From positions 32,713,327 to 32,777,326 of the forward strand of contig CM029658.1 of assembly GCA_017311315.1 (NCBI GenBank): a stretch of DNA of 64,000 bases, written 5' to 3'. Positions 1 to 11,204 of this stretch are shown here, piece after piece (the first letter of the stretch is position 1; every line of letters begins with the position of its first letter). The notes below the pieces were generated by a model. It did not search any database and was not told the origin of the DNA. It saw nothing but the letters and a program-made list of their open reading frames with translations. The DNA is from Dendrocalamus latiflorus (lineage: Eukaryota; Streptophyta; Magnoliopsida; Poales; Poaceae). The position numbers were made by a program, and so were the translations under genes.

Positions 1-132
1 CCGCGTCGCGGAGACGCGTCACTGCCTGCTGCAGCCACATTGGCTCATATGCATGCGTTCGTAGATGGATACTTCGGGCGCTCGCGTACGTAAGGGCTGC
101 GCCGCGCTGGCAAGCTCCACGTATGTCCCGCC

Positions 133-255
133 ATGCATGCGAATAGCTATTCACGCGTATTCATCCTTGCATGCATGCAAATGGCCATTTACGTATATGC
201 ATCCATGCATGAAAATAGATATTTCGCCGTATGCATGCACATATACTAACGTGTA
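133..255. repeat. About 41-bp imperfect repeat with palindromic cores and CATGCATG boxes
   Basis: Three successive blocks each carry a short palindrome (gaatagctattc near 139, aaatggccattt near 179, aaaatagatattt near 220) separated by gtatgcatgca-type sequence. The period is about 40 bp. CATGCA is the RY motif known from seed promoters, but inside a retroelement I attach no function to it. Confidence 0.5.
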
Positions 256-308
256 CCCTTATTTTATGTGGACTCGCACTGCGCATTCCCTTCGGCCTTC
301 ATGCTACG

Positions 309-490
309 TGAGTCTGGGTTATCTTCGACTCCGCGCCTTCGCTGCGACTCCGGGCCGGCCAGGTCCTCACCTCAGCGAAGCCCCTGCGTGAGTCCGTGTC
401 GGCTTCGACTCCGCGCCTTCGCTGCGACTCCGGGCCAACTAGGTACTCACCCCGGCGAAGCCCCTGCGTGAGTCCGCGTCATCTTCGACT
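309..490. repeat. 80-bp direct repeat, two copies plus a partial third
   Basis: Copies begin with tgagtc at 309, 389 and 469, exactly 80 bp apart. Each contains cttcgactccgcgccttcgc and ends with gcgaagcccctgcg. The third copy breaks off after cttcgact. It belongs to the same GC-rich, cttcgcc-rich composition as the arrays at 5239-11200. Confidence 0.75.
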
Positions 491-692
491 GAGCTCGGCA
501 ACGCCACCCACACCCACACGCTCGGCTTCGACGTCGACGTGGGCAAGTAGTGGGCGTCGCGCCCGCCTTATCCCTGTGCTCGCCCGCCTCCACGTCGACC
601 TCGGCCGTCGCCTCGCCGAAGTCCGAGCCAGGCCTTCGCGCCATGCCCCGCGTCGAAGACGTCCCAGCGAGACCTCCTCTGCATCTAGCGCA

Positions 693-1109
693 TCACCGCC
701 CCGGACAACAATGATGGGTGAGCCTTGGGTCATCCTCATTAACCGGTAGGTAGGTCTCGTTGTGGCGTACACCCTCCCTGCGTGAAGGGTAGAAGCAGAA
801 GGGTGTGCGGCGCAAGGAGATTTGGTAGATGTCACAAAGTCGGGCGGCGGCGAGACGAGCAGCATCCTGGAGTGCCGCGGATCTAGTGCTTCTCGGGTGC
901 TCTGTCTGGAAGACATGAGGTGGGTCGTGTTCGCTCTTCGGATAGATAAATACTTCAAACGTCCAACAGTACACCCCTCCTGCAGATGTCTGACGCCCAC
1001 GATAAATGGGCTGCTCCGGGTATTCTAGGTAGTGGAGGAGCTTGCGCAGGATTCTTGCGAACACGCCCTCATAAACTCCATGAGCGACGTAATCCCAGTT
1101 ACCTGCCAT
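693..1109 (-). CDS. Uncharacterised ORF with dsRNA-binding-like pattern, encoded after the LTR primer site
   Basis: I do not recognise a named family with certainty. The protein of about 138 residues begins MAGNWDYVAHGVYEG; an upstream in-frame ATG at 1121 would add four residues. It has an order typical of a dsRBD: a leading helix (LRKLLHYLEYP), a beta-strand-like stretch around CWTFEVFIYP, and a helix AALQDAARLAAARLCDIY, followed by NEDDPRL. The ORF at 40725-41423 has the same order and the matching DAARKAVHYLRHYY and DPRLR segments, so the two are probably related. The chosen ATG directly follows ctttacag, a plausible splice acceptor, and the other ORF also starts right after a CAG. It occupies the place where gag is expected. 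The stop follows soon after DPRL, and other grass members as I remember them continue with a coiled coil, so this copy may be C-terminally truncated. Function unknown; RNA binding is inference from pattern only. Confidence 0.5.
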   Translation of the reverse strand: MAGNWDYVAHGVYEGVFARILRKLLHYLEYPEQPIYRGRQTSAGGVYCWTFEVFIYPKSEHDPPHVFQTEHPRSTRSAALQDAARLAAARLCDIYQISLRRTPFCFYPSRREGVRHNETYLPVNEDDPRLTHHCCPGR

Positions 1110-1302
1110 CTGTAAAGGCAATTTCTTTGCGTTAGAAACGTTTTAAAATAATTAACTGAAGGAGTAAAGTAGAGCAGAACTAGGAAGGGTACGAGTAGCA
1201 ATAATACGCTATATTTTCGTAAATGCTTTTTGTATATTTTAAAAATTACTACCCTAAGGTCTTCCTAATGACCATTCTACGGCTTTTACCCTACAGTCGT
1301 AT

Positions 1303-1314
1303 GCTCTGATACCA
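1303..1314 (-). promoter_or_regulatory. Primer binding site, initiator-Met tRNA type
   Basis: On the minus strand this reads TGGTATCAGAGC, the usual plant LTR-retrotransposon primer site complementary to the 3' end of initiator methionine tRNA. It lies four bases beyond the LTR end at 1319, as expected for a 5' LTR read on the minus strand. Confidence 0.85.
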
Positions 1315-1318
1315 GCGC

Positions 1319-4300
1319 TGTCAGACCCGGATTTTTAAATCCAAATCTTACTGTGTTTCACTGCACTAATCCCTGGATCAGCAGTTAGTGCACACAGGTA
1401 CATTGCTGAATCATTTCATTCATCGCATATTCATTCAATATATTACATAAATTGAAATACACCACGTCGGGTGATAGAGTTTACAAAAGGGGCCGATCAG
1501 GCCAGATATCCTTATTACAAGTACGCACAGCGGAAATACAGCAAAAGCAAACCCAAATCCACAGGCAAGTGACTGGAAGGTACTGTGTGCATTATATGTC
1601 GCCAGCTAACTAGTAACATACGTGCACACAACGCCGGAGGTCCACTTGTCCATGTCTACTTAGCGAAGCCTACGCCTTAGTTTCCTTCGTCATTCTTCTC
1701 CTCCGTGGCGGGAGCTTCCTCGTAGGCGTAGTGGTCTTGCGTTCCTGCTTCTGGATTTTTGCCGCAAAAGCGAGCGTGAGCACTCCGACCCCGTGCTCAG
1801 CGAATCAACACACAGAATGCAGTATATAACATGTATGGCTAATCAAGGATGGCTTAAGTTTATTTTCTTTTGCGAAGAGTGCTTTTGAATACAATTATAT
1901 AAAAATTCCTTAAGACCTAGCATTTTGAACACACGTATATGTTGTAAATGAATGCGGTAATAATAGTGATTCAGATTCCATCCACCGTTACATGGCATCT
2001 GCACCATATAGCAATTCTTCAGCGTTATAGCCGCTTAACTTACCACTGGGACGACACCCAGGACAATTCCAAACCAGGGCCTTACACTGCCCTCCACTTT
2101 TCCATTCCCATTCATAAATCATTTTGAAATAGAACTATATCTGGTTAAGTTCCCATGTCCGCCCTTGACCGTGGGCACGGCTATTCGAATAGTTTTGACT
2201 CTGCAGAGTTTGTACACTTTCACCACAAGAGACAATCAACTCGTTGCCCCACACGATTCCTTAGACGTGTGGTTGAGCAGACCATCACAGTGACTTTTCA
2301 AAGTACCTCGCCCCTTCCATCATTTCACTCTATGGGTCACTCCCACTTGCGATGGGTCCCATACGTTGTGCGGGATGTCCTCCTTCTGAACGTCTAGCAG
2401 CTGGCTCCCCACCCCTGCTAGCCCGCCACAGCAGAACTTCACCCTACCCGGGTGTCCCATTCAAGCCGTCACACGGACTGCCGCTTGCACTATCCCACAC
2501 CACCTCCTGGAAGGATGACTTCTAGGGTCCGGTAAATCTACTAAGCCAAGTCATACTTTACGAACTTGTGGTTGTACTGTTTTACCCGGGAGGTCATGAC
2601 AAGATTCGGTCCTTAGTGGTATCTGGGCGGTCTATCACTAACCACTTTGTGCTTCCACTGCACCACACTCTCACACCATCGAACCAATCCGCCCAGATAT
2701 TAAAGCATGTTGGGGTTTTTGGAAACATAAAATAATCATATCCAACATTTATCAGTCATTACCACCATGACTGCCCAACCAATTTTTCTCAGGATTAAAA
2801 GTGATGCTTGGGACAATTTCTTGCCCCGAGTTCCTAATCGATGCTAAGCATGGCATACGGTTACGGACTTATTTTCGAAATGTTACTATTATATTTTTGC
2901 TAGGGCGACAAGGTTCACACATTCAAATACCCAAAGGAGGGGGTAATATTATTCAAGGTAAACAATGGCATATAACTAGAATATCAAATTTAGCCTGCAT
3001 TTGCATAAAAATAACAGCAATGCAATTTGTTAATTTAAAACAAAGTAATTTGCAGAAATGTAGGTTCAACATGATCAAAGTATTGACTCGCCTTGGTCAT
3101 AGTGGTCGGGTGCTTGATTGTCCGGGGCTTCTAGTGCTGCGGCCTCGAACTCTTCTTCTTGTGCTTCGTAGGCTATTGTAATCGTGCGCGAAAATTTGGA
3201 TAAAAAGAAAACATCAAATCAACAAAATATCACCAAAAATTCAAATGAACTCTAAAAATTATGATTTTAGTTCCATTGGATAGATCTTGAATTTAGAAAA
3301 ATTTAGAAATTTGTCCCACTTAATTTGGAGTTAAAATGAAGAAGTTATATTTATTTAAAGTTCTCAGGTTGAATTAATTCCAGAAAATATGAAATATCTG
3401 ACAGTGGGACCCACATGTCATATTGTAATTTTTATCCTTTTATTTTATCATTTTCCCTGTCTCTATGACCGGTAGGGCCCACATGTCAGCGTGTTCGGGT
3501 CACTGACAAGTGGGACCCAAGGGCCCTGGACCCATCTGTCAGCGGGTGTGCCGACAGGCGGGGCCCAGAAGGCAGCTGGCCCGCTGGCCACAGCAGCTGA
3601 TGGGCGGGGCCCAGCTGTCAGAGATGCATTTTAAAAGAAATGCTCGATCGCAGGCGCGGAGCCAAGGGCTCGAACGCGCGCCGCGGGAGCGAGGGGGGAA
3701 AGAGATGCACACGTTAACCAAGTGGGCGGGGGAGGCTTTGCCTACCCCATAAGGGCAGCTTACCCTTTTGAGGTAGCTCCCGGAGGCGGCCGGGCAGAGG
3801 AGTCGGGGGCGACGGTGGCCGGCGGCGAGCGGTGGTCGGGAAGCTCGGGAGCTGCGTGGAATGTAATCTCCGGTTGCTGGGGAGTCTTCTGGTGTAGGCG
3901 GCCGGGGTGGAGGAGCACGGTGGCGGGCCGGCGGTGTGCGACGGCGGAAGCTCGGGCGGGGCTCCGGTGACGGCGAGCTACGGGCTTCGGGAGGTGCGGG
4001 GAAGGCCGGGGTCAGCTTCACCGCGCTCCCACGAAGCTTCAGGAGCTCGGTTTGGCTTCGGGGCGGCTGGAATCGACGGGGAGGGTGGCGCCGGAGCTCG
4101 GGAAGAAAGAGTGAGCCGGCGGCGATTCAGGGCACTACGGCTAACTTGCGGCCAGGAGAGGGAGGAGGAAGGTTCTGCGGTGCCAATGCGGCTCACGGGA
4201 GGGGCTTTTATAGCCAGAGAGGGCTCGTACGGCGAGGTCCACATTCGGTCCTCCGCTGTTCATGCCGGCGAGGGGGAGTGGACGAGATCTTCATCGAGAT

Positions 4301-5238
4301 TTCGTAGGAGAGAGATGGCGGGAGAGGTGAGTCCCCCCTCCTGTAACCGTACTTTTTAATTTGCCCGCGAGGTGAAGGATTCGCTGCGGCAGAGCGCGAG
4401 CGCGAGGAGAAATGGCGAAGCGGGCGCGTGGAGAAGAGAGGCCAGAGGAGGAAGAAGAGCGCGCGGGCGTGAGGGCCACCGGCCAGAGGGAGAGGGAGGC
4501 CTGGCGTGTGGGGCTCGCGTGGGATCGGGTCCAACGACAGAGGGCGAGGGAGAGCGAGCGGAGGCGGGGCCGCTGTCAGCGAGGAGAGGCGCGAGGGAGC
4601 GAGCGCGGGCGGGTCCACCACGCAATGAGAGCGGGCGCTGGCGCGCTGGGCCGCGGAGCGTTGGCCCACGCGGGCGCGGTCGGGGGCGCAGCGCGAGAAG
4701 CTGGGCCGGGGTGATGGCCGGCCCGGCTGGGTTATTTCCATTTCACTTTTCTTTTTCTTTTGTTTTATTTTGTTTTTGCATTTAAATTCTGCATGTATAT
4801 ACACTTGCACATACATCTTGGGTATATACCTATATATATATTTTCATCTCCTCCTTATTTTTGTGCAAATATATATATTTATTTATTTCTGTTATTCATG
4901 TGTATATATATGTCCTTATATATATATATGGTTCTTCACATGAGTTTGCATATATGCATGAACATTAACCTCCTTTAAATTTTCTTGCCAAATATTTTTA
5001 AAGATGTTATCTCATACTTGACTACATTTCTCCCGTGATAGTTTATGGATCATCTTTTCAGATTCTTTATTGGGTGCTCATGTTTTATTTGTTTTTATGT
5101 GTTGATTTCTTTCCTCTTTTCACTTGTGAAATTCCTTTATAATTACAAAAAGCCAATAAACTCCAAATTCAAATGGAAAACAAATAAAATAATGCAAAAA
5201 CTCCATAATTTATTATTTATATTTTTCGGGATGTTACA
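1319..5238 (-). mobile_element. Long 5' LTR (3.9 kb) of a Ty3/gypsy-type or LARD-like element
   Basis: The minus-strand reading begins TGTAACATCCCG at 5238 and ends GGGTCTGACA at 1319, so it has TG...CA ends, directly followed by a primer binding site. The length, 3920 bp, is far above the usual Copia LTR and fits the very long LTRs of gypsy-related non-autonomous elements (LARDs) in grasses. The centre (about 3500-4740) is GC-rich and promoter-like; the flanks are AT-rich. The block at about 2060-2480 has a homologue at 11205-11615 and a weaker one near 12340-12480. The ORFs inside on either strand are composition-driven and I do not call them genes. The partner LTR is not in the window. Confidence 0.7.
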
Positions 5239-5575
5239 CCGCGCCCCTCCACGTGGACTTCGCAGCTGCGGCGTCGACCCCGCCTCCGCGCCCCTCCACG
5301 TGGACTTCGCAGCTGCGGCGTCGACGCCGCCTCCCCCCCCCCCCCCCCCGCGTGGACTTCGCAGCTGAGGCGTCGACCCCGCCTCCGCGCCCCCCCCCCC
5401 CGCGTGGACTTCGCAGCTGCCACATCGACCTCGCCTCCGCGTGGACTTCGCAGCTGAGGCGTCGACCCCGCCTCCGCGCCCCTCCACGTGGACTTCGCAG
5501 CTGCGGCGTCGACCTCGCCTCCGCGTGGCGCAGCATGGACTTCGCAGCGGTGGCGTCGACCTCCCTCTGAACGGG
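5239..5575. repeat. About 47-bp GC-rich tandem array, seven copies
   Basis: The core gtggacttcgcagctg recurs at 5253, 5300, 5352, 5404, 5440 and 5488, with a variant at 5535. Spacing is 36-52 bp because of variable C runs. Each copy has gcgtcgacc and cgcctccgcg. The open frames on both strands here are by-products of a repeat without stops. Confidence 0.85.
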
Positions 5576-6560
5576 TGCTCACGGCCATCCTCGGCGACGA
5601 CGGCGGCGAACGGCATCTATGTATGCATGCACGTGCAGCTACTGAGATGGCCTCGTCTTGGACGCCAAACACGTCCTACCCTGCAACAACCCCTGCGGGA
5701 CGCACGCCGTGGTGTCAAGCTCAATCGAGGAGGCGTCTTCGCCCATGTACGCCCCGGAGTCTTCGCCAAGCCGCCATGCTGCGCCTTTGCATCTCCGCGT
5801 CGCCTCCGCGAGCCGGACTTCGCATCTCTGTCGAGCTCTCCGGAGTCTTCGCCGAACCCCTGGGGTCTCCGCCAGTGTCTTCGGAGACTTCGCCGCGACT
5901 GGAGTGGTCTTTGCCGAGCGGTCCACGGGCTTCGGCACCTCCGTCGTGGGATCTATCTTCGCTCATTGGGCGCCGCGTAGGCAGCTCCCGCAGCATCAGT
6001 GCCTCGGGTATCGTCTCCGGCCGTCGGACGTCACAAGAAAATAGCCATGCTGCACGCAGGAGAGACCAGGCGTATGTAGATGAAGCATAAGTATCCATCG
6101 TATGTGCACACTCAGGTTACGTGGCAAGGACGGCACGCATGGCTCATGCATGTGTACATCGCTTGCGTATCGTCCGCCTTTGCTTCGGCCAGGCATCCGC
6201 GTTGTCCCTGATCTTACAGCGTTTGGCGCCTGGGACCGGGGGTCGCCACCGTCTCGCCTGGTACGTACTGCACGTGATTACGTGCGAGGCTTTTTTAATC
6301 GCCGCTGCATTTCTTGCGTGCATGGCTTTAAGAAAATGGTTATGCAGCATGTCATTCATTGAGGCCGCAGTTCCATTCTGAGAGCACTCAGTTTGGTCGT
6401 GCTTGCTTCTCCGGTTTTGACCTATTTTGGGCTACCGTAGCATTTCATGCTCCTCCGGTACTGCATTCCGGAGCGTTTTGCCGTCGCAAGTCTTCGGCCT
6501 TTTCTCTGCTGCCTCGGTTTTGGTCCTAGTTTTTTATTTTAAATCGCACGACGGCCTGGC
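5576..6560. other. GC-rich spacer, no gene recognised
   Basis: The stretch is rich in tcttcgcc and cgcctccgcg motifs, resembling 480-680 in composition. Open frames on both strands show no family motif. I see nothing that supports a gene. Confidence 0.4.
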
Positions 6561-7370
6561 GCCTCGGCGTAGTCTACGGACTCTAAATAAGGCGTAGCAT
6601 TGAGTTTGCCTCCGCACGCACCAGTCTACGGACTTTAAATAAGACGTAGCGTCGAGGTCCGCCTCCGCACGCGCGAGTCTACGGACTATAAATTAAGACG
6701 TAGCGTCGAGGTCCGCCTCCGCACGCACCAGTCTACGGACTTTAAATAAGACGCAACGGGGGGACGCCTCCGCGCGCACTCTACGGAGTATAAATAAGAC
6801 GTAGCGTCGAGGTACGCCTACGCACGCACCAGTCTACGGACTTTAAATAAGACGTAGCGTCGAGGTACGACTCCGCACGCACCAGTCTACGGACTTTAAA
6901 TAAGACGTAGCGTCGAGGTCCGCCTCCGCACGCGCGAGTCTACGGACTATAAATTAAGACGTACGTCGAGGTACGCCTCCGCACGCACCAGTCTACGGAC
7001 TTTAAAAAAGACGTAGCGTTGAGGTCCGCCTCCGCACGCGCGAGTCTACGGACTATAAATTAAGACGTAGCATCGAGGTACGCCTCCGCACGCACCAGTC
7101 TACGGACTTTAAATAAGACGTAGCGTCGAGGTCCGCCTCCGCACGCGCGAGTCTACGGACTATAAATTAAGACGTAGCGTCGAGGTACGCCTCCGCACGC
7201 ACCAGTCTACGGACTTTAAATAAGACGTAGCGTCGAGGTCCGCCTCCGCACGCACGAGTCTACGGACTATAAATAAGGCGTAGCGTCGAGGTCCGCCTCC
7301 GCACGCGACAGTCTACGGACTATAAATAAGACGTGGATGTTGTTCCCACGCATTCTACGTAGTATAAAAA
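6561..7370. repeat. About 54-bp tandem array with a TATA-like box in each unit, about 16 copies
   Basis: The core gtctacggact is followed by tttaaataag or ataaattaag and then acgtagcgtcgaggt and cgcctccgcacgc. Copies start near 6571, 6621, 6677, 6729, 6778, 6830, 6884, 6937, 6988, 7042, 7097, 7149, 7203, 7256, 7311 and 7358. The two core types tend to alternate, giving a dimer of about 107 bp. ctacg and cgtag form a short inverted repeat around the AT-rich core. The last degenerate unit carries tataaaaa near 7362. Confidence 0.9.
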
Positions 7371-7475
7371 TTGCGACCGGCCGAGACACAAGGGAGTGCC
7401 TCGCTTTAAGCGGCGCACCACTTGGATATCGCGCACTCGTGCGCGTTGCACCAGGGAGTGCACCGTGACTTTTTC
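7371..7475. other. Spacer between the two arrays
   Basis: About 100 bp of unique sequence joins the 54-bp and 96-bp arrays. A tataaaaa box lies just upstream, which would place a transcription start in this spacer, but no initiator or ATG of note is visible. Confidence 0.35.
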
Positions 7476-10400
7476 AAGGTAGGGGAACGGCGGCGACGCC
7501 TCCCTACCTCATCTTGCGTAGCGCCCTCGGCCTACGCCGAAAGTGCCCGCTCTTCGCGGGCACCGTTTTTCGAGGTAGGGGAACGGCGTCTTCGCCTCCC
7601 TACCTCGGCGTGGGTGGTGCTTTCGGCCTACGTCGCGAGCGCCCGCTCTCCGCGGGCCCTGCTTTTGAAGGTAGGGGAACGGCGGCTTCGCCTCCCTACC
7701 TCTGCGTGCGTAGTGCCTTCGCCTACGCCGCGAGCGCCCGCTCTTCGCAGGCACTATTTTTGAAGGTAGGGGAACGGCGCCTTCGCCTCTCTACCTCCGC
7801 GTGCGTAGTGCCCTCGGAATACGCCGCAAGCGCCCGCTCTTCGCGGGCACTATTTTTGAAGGTAGGGGACGGCGGCGACGCCTCCCTACCTCAGCGTGCG
7901 TAGCGCCCTCGGCCTACGCCGCAAGCGCCCGCTCTTCGCGGGCACCGTTTTTTGAGGTAGGGGAACGGCGGCTTCGCCTCCCTACCTCGGCGTGCGTAGT
8001 GCTTTCGGCGTACGTCGCGAGCGGCCGCTCTCCGCGGGCCCTGCTTTGGAAGGTAGGGGAACGGCGGCTTCGCCTCCCTACCTTGGCGTGCGTAGTGCCT
8101 TCGGCCTACGCCGCGAGCGCTCGCTCCTCACGGGCACTATTTTTGAAGGTAGGGGAACGGCAGCTTCGCCTCCCTACCACGGCGTGCGTAGTGCCTTCGG
8201 CCTACGCCACGAGCGCTCGCTCCTCGCGGGCACTATTTTCGAAGGTAGGGGAACGGCGGCTTCGCCTCCCTACCTCGGCGTGCGTAGTGCCTTCGGCCTA
8301 CGCCGCGAGCGCCCGCTCTTCGCGGGCACTATTTTTGAAGGTAGGGGAACGGCGCCTTCGCCTCTCTACCTCCGCGTGCGTAGTGCCCTCGGCCTACGCC
8401 GCAAGCGCCCGCTCTTCGCGGGCACTATTTTTGAAGGTAGGGGAACGACGCCTTCGCCTCTCTACCTCCGCGTGCGTAGCGCTCTCGGCCTACGCCGCAA
8501 GCGCCCGATCTTCGCGGGCACTATTTTTGAAGGTAGGGGAACGGCGGCGATGCCTCCCTACCTCAGCGTGCGTAGCGCCCTCGGCCTATGCCGCAAGGGC
8601 CCGCTCTTCGCGGGCACCATTTTTTGAGGTAGGGGAACGGCGGCTTCACCTCCCTACCTCGGTGTGCGTAGTGCTTTCGGCCTACGTCGCGAGCGCCCGC
8701 TCTCCGCGGGCCCTGCTTTTGAAGGTAGGGGATAGGCGGCTTCGCCTCCCTATCTCGGCGTGCGTAGTGCCTTCGGCCTACGCCGCGAGCGCCCGCTCCT
8801 CGCTGGCACTATTTTTTAAGGTAGGGGAACGACGGCGACGACTCCCTACCTCAGCGTGCGTAGCGCCTTCGGCCTACGCCGCAAGCGCCCGCTCTTCGCG
8901 GGCACCGTTTTTTGAGGTAGGGGAACGGCGGCTTCGCCTCCCTACCTCGGCGTGCTTAGTGCTTTCGGCCTACGTCGCGAGTGCCCGCTCCCCGCGGGCC
9001 CTGCTTTTGAAGGTAGGGGAACGGCAGCTTCGCCTCCCTACCTCGGCGTGCGTAGTGCCGTCGGCCTACGCCGCGAGCGCCCGCTCCTCGCGGGCACTAT
9101 TTTTGAAGGTAGGGGAACGGCGCCTTCACCTCTCTACCTCCGCGTGTGTAGTGCCCTCGGCCTACGCCGCAAGCGCCCGCTCTTCGCGGGCACTATTTTT
9201 GAAGGTAGGGGAACGACGCTTTCGCCTCCCTACGTCGGCGTGCGTAGTGCCTTCGGCCTACGCCGCGAGCGCCCGCTCCTCGCGGGCACTATTTTCGAAG
9301 GTAGGGGTACGGCGGCTTCGCCTCCCTACCTCGGCGTGCGTGGTGCCTTCGGCCTACGCAGCGAGCGCCCGCTCTTCGCGGGCACCATTTTTTGAGGTAG
9401 GGGAACTGCGGCTTCACCTCCCTACCTCGGTGTGCGTAGTGCTTTCGGCCTACGTCGCGAGCGCCCGCTCTCCGCGGGCCCTGCTTTTGAAGGTAGGGGA
9501 TAGGCGGCTTCGCCTCCCTATCTCGGCGTGCGTAGTGCCTTCGGCCTACGCCGCGAGCGCCCGCTCCTCGCTGGCACTATTTTTTAAGGTAGGGGAACGA
9601 CGGCGACGACTCCCTACCTCAGCGTGCGTAGCGCCTTCGGCCTACGCCGCAAGCGCCCGCTCTTCGCGGGCACCGTTTTTTGAGGTAGGGGAACGGCGGC
9701 TTCGCCTCCCTACCTCGGCGTGCGTAGTGCTTTCAGCCTACGTCGCGAGCGCCCACTCTCCGCGGGCCCTGCTTTTGAAGGTAGGGGAACGGCGGCTTCG
9801 CCTCCCTACCTCGGCGTGCATAGTGCCTTCGTCCTACGCCGCGAGCGCCCGCTCCTCGCGGGCCCTATTTTTGAAGGTAGGGGAACGGCGCCTTCGCCTC
9901 TCTACCTCCGCGTGCGTAGTGCCCTCGGCCTACGCCGCAAGCGCCCGCTCTTCGCGGGCACTATTTTCGAAGGTAGGGGAACGGCGCTTTCGCCTCCGTA
10001 CCTCGGCGTGCGTAGTGCCTTTGGCCTACGCCGCGAGCGCCCGCTCTTCGCTGGCACTATTTTTGAAGGTAGGGGAACGGCGCCTTCGCCTCTCTACGTC
10101 CGCGTGCGTAGTGCCCTCGGCCTACGCCGCCAGCGCCCGCTCTTCGCTGGCACTATTTTTGAAGGTAGGGGAACGGCGGCGACGTCTCCCTACCTCAGCG
10201 TGCGTAGCGCCCTCGGCCTACGCCGCAAGCGCCCGCTCTTCGCGGGCACCCTTTTTCGAAGTAGGGGAATGGCGGCTTCGCCTCCCTACCTCGGCATGCG
10301 TGGTGCTTTCGGCCTACGTCGCGAGCACCCACTCTCTGCGGGCCCTGCTTTTGAAGGTAGGGGAACGGCGGCTTCACCGCCCTACCTCGGCGTGCGTAGT

Positions 10401-11020
10401 GCCTTCGGCCTACGCCGCGAGCGCCCGCTCCTCGCAGGCACTATTTTCGAAGGTAGGGGAACGGCGGCTTCACCTCCCTACCTCGGCGTGCGTAGTGCCT
10501 TCGGCCTACGCCGCGAGCGCCCGCTCTTCGCGGGCACTATTTTTGAAGGTAGGGGAACGGCGCCTTCGCCTCGCTACTTCCGCGTGCGTAGTGCCCTCGG
10601 CCTACGCCGCAAGCGCCCGCTCTTCGCGGGCACTCTTTTTGAAGGTAGGGGAACGGCGGCCCCGCCTCCCTGCCTCCGCGCGCGTAGCGCCCTCGGCCTA
10701 CGCCGCAAGCGCCCGCTCTTCGCGGGCACTCTTTTTGAAGGTAGGGGAACGGCGGCCCCGCCTCCTTGCCTCCGCGCGCGTAGCGCCTTCGGCCTACGCC
10801 GCAAGCGCCCGTTCATCGCGGGCACTCTTTTTTGAATGTAGGGGAACAGCGGTCTCGCCTCCTTGCCTCCACGTGCGTAGTGCCCTCGGCCTACGCCGCA
10901 AGCGCCCGCTCTTCGCGGGCACTGTCTTTGAAGGTAGGGGAATGACGCCTTCGCCTCTCTACCTCCGCGTGCGTAGTGCCCTCGGCCCACGCCGCAAGCG
11001 CCCGCTCTTCGCGGGCACTC
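7476..11020. repeat. 96-bp satellite-like tandem array, about 37 copies, with a frame-preserving unit
   Basis: The unit runs from ggtagggga to the next one at almost constant 96-bp spacing (7479, 7575 ... 10837, 10933). Each unit holds three potential stems: gtaggg with ccctac around ggcg...cgcc, gcccgc with gcgggc, and gtag with ctac. Variants differ at the ctattttt, ccgttttt and ccctgctttt positions. Because 96 is 32 codons and few units carry indels, a forward frame stays open for over 1000 codons, giving a repeated Arg/Ala/Ser-rich peptide with a motif like SAYAASARSSRALF. That frame opens with GTG at 7801, not ATG, and a second forward frame is open over long stretches too, so I treat it as a repeat and not a proven gene. 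Rare variants recur exactly 768 bp apart (8 units), showing recent block amplification. Confidence 0.92.
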
Positions 11021-11204
11021 TTCGGCACTCGACTCCGCCGTCCGCCTCGTAGGCATCGCCTCGGTGGGACGGCACGTCCTCAGGGCTCGACGACACGTCT
11101 TCGGCACTCGACTCCGCCGTCCGCCTCGTAGGCATCGCCTCGGCGGGACGGCACGTCCTCGGCGCTCGACGACACGTCTTCGGCGCTCGAATCCGCCTTC
11201 CACT
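11021..11204. repeat. 79-bp tandem repeat, two copies and a partial third
   Basis: ttcggcactcgactccgccg starts at 11021 and 11100, and ttcggcgctcgaatccgcc at 11179, a 79-bp period. Each copy contains gtaggcatcgcctcgg and cgacgacacgtc. It directly follows the 96-bp array and precedes an LTR fragment. Confidence 0.8.

Larger units (their letters stand above)
1..1302 (-). mobile_element. Internal region of a long-LTR retroelement (left part outside window)
   Basis: This stretch lies downstream, on the minus strand, of the primer binding site at 1303-1314, so it is read as the start of the internal region of the element whose 5' LTR is 1319-5238. It is GC-rich and holds one ORF with a recognisable pattern (693-1109), an 80-bp direct repeat (309-480) and a CATGCATG-rich repeat (about 133-255). 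I see no gag, protease or pol motif here. The rest of the element lies beyond the window edge, so its completeness cannot be judged. Confidence 0.55.

Noticed and set aside
3539..4816. GC-rich ORFs on both strands inside the LTR
   Set aside because: Low-complexity Arg/Gly/Pro/Ser translations, no motifs, and located in the GC-rich centre of an LTR.
5143..5980. Several ORFs on both strands
   Set aside because: They translate the 47-bp GC-rich tandem repeat in different frames and have no family motif.
7801..11052. A 1083-codon gene
   Set aside because: It opens with GTG, consists only of 96-bp repeat units, and a second forward frame is open in the same units. It is explained by a stop-free unit of 32 codons.
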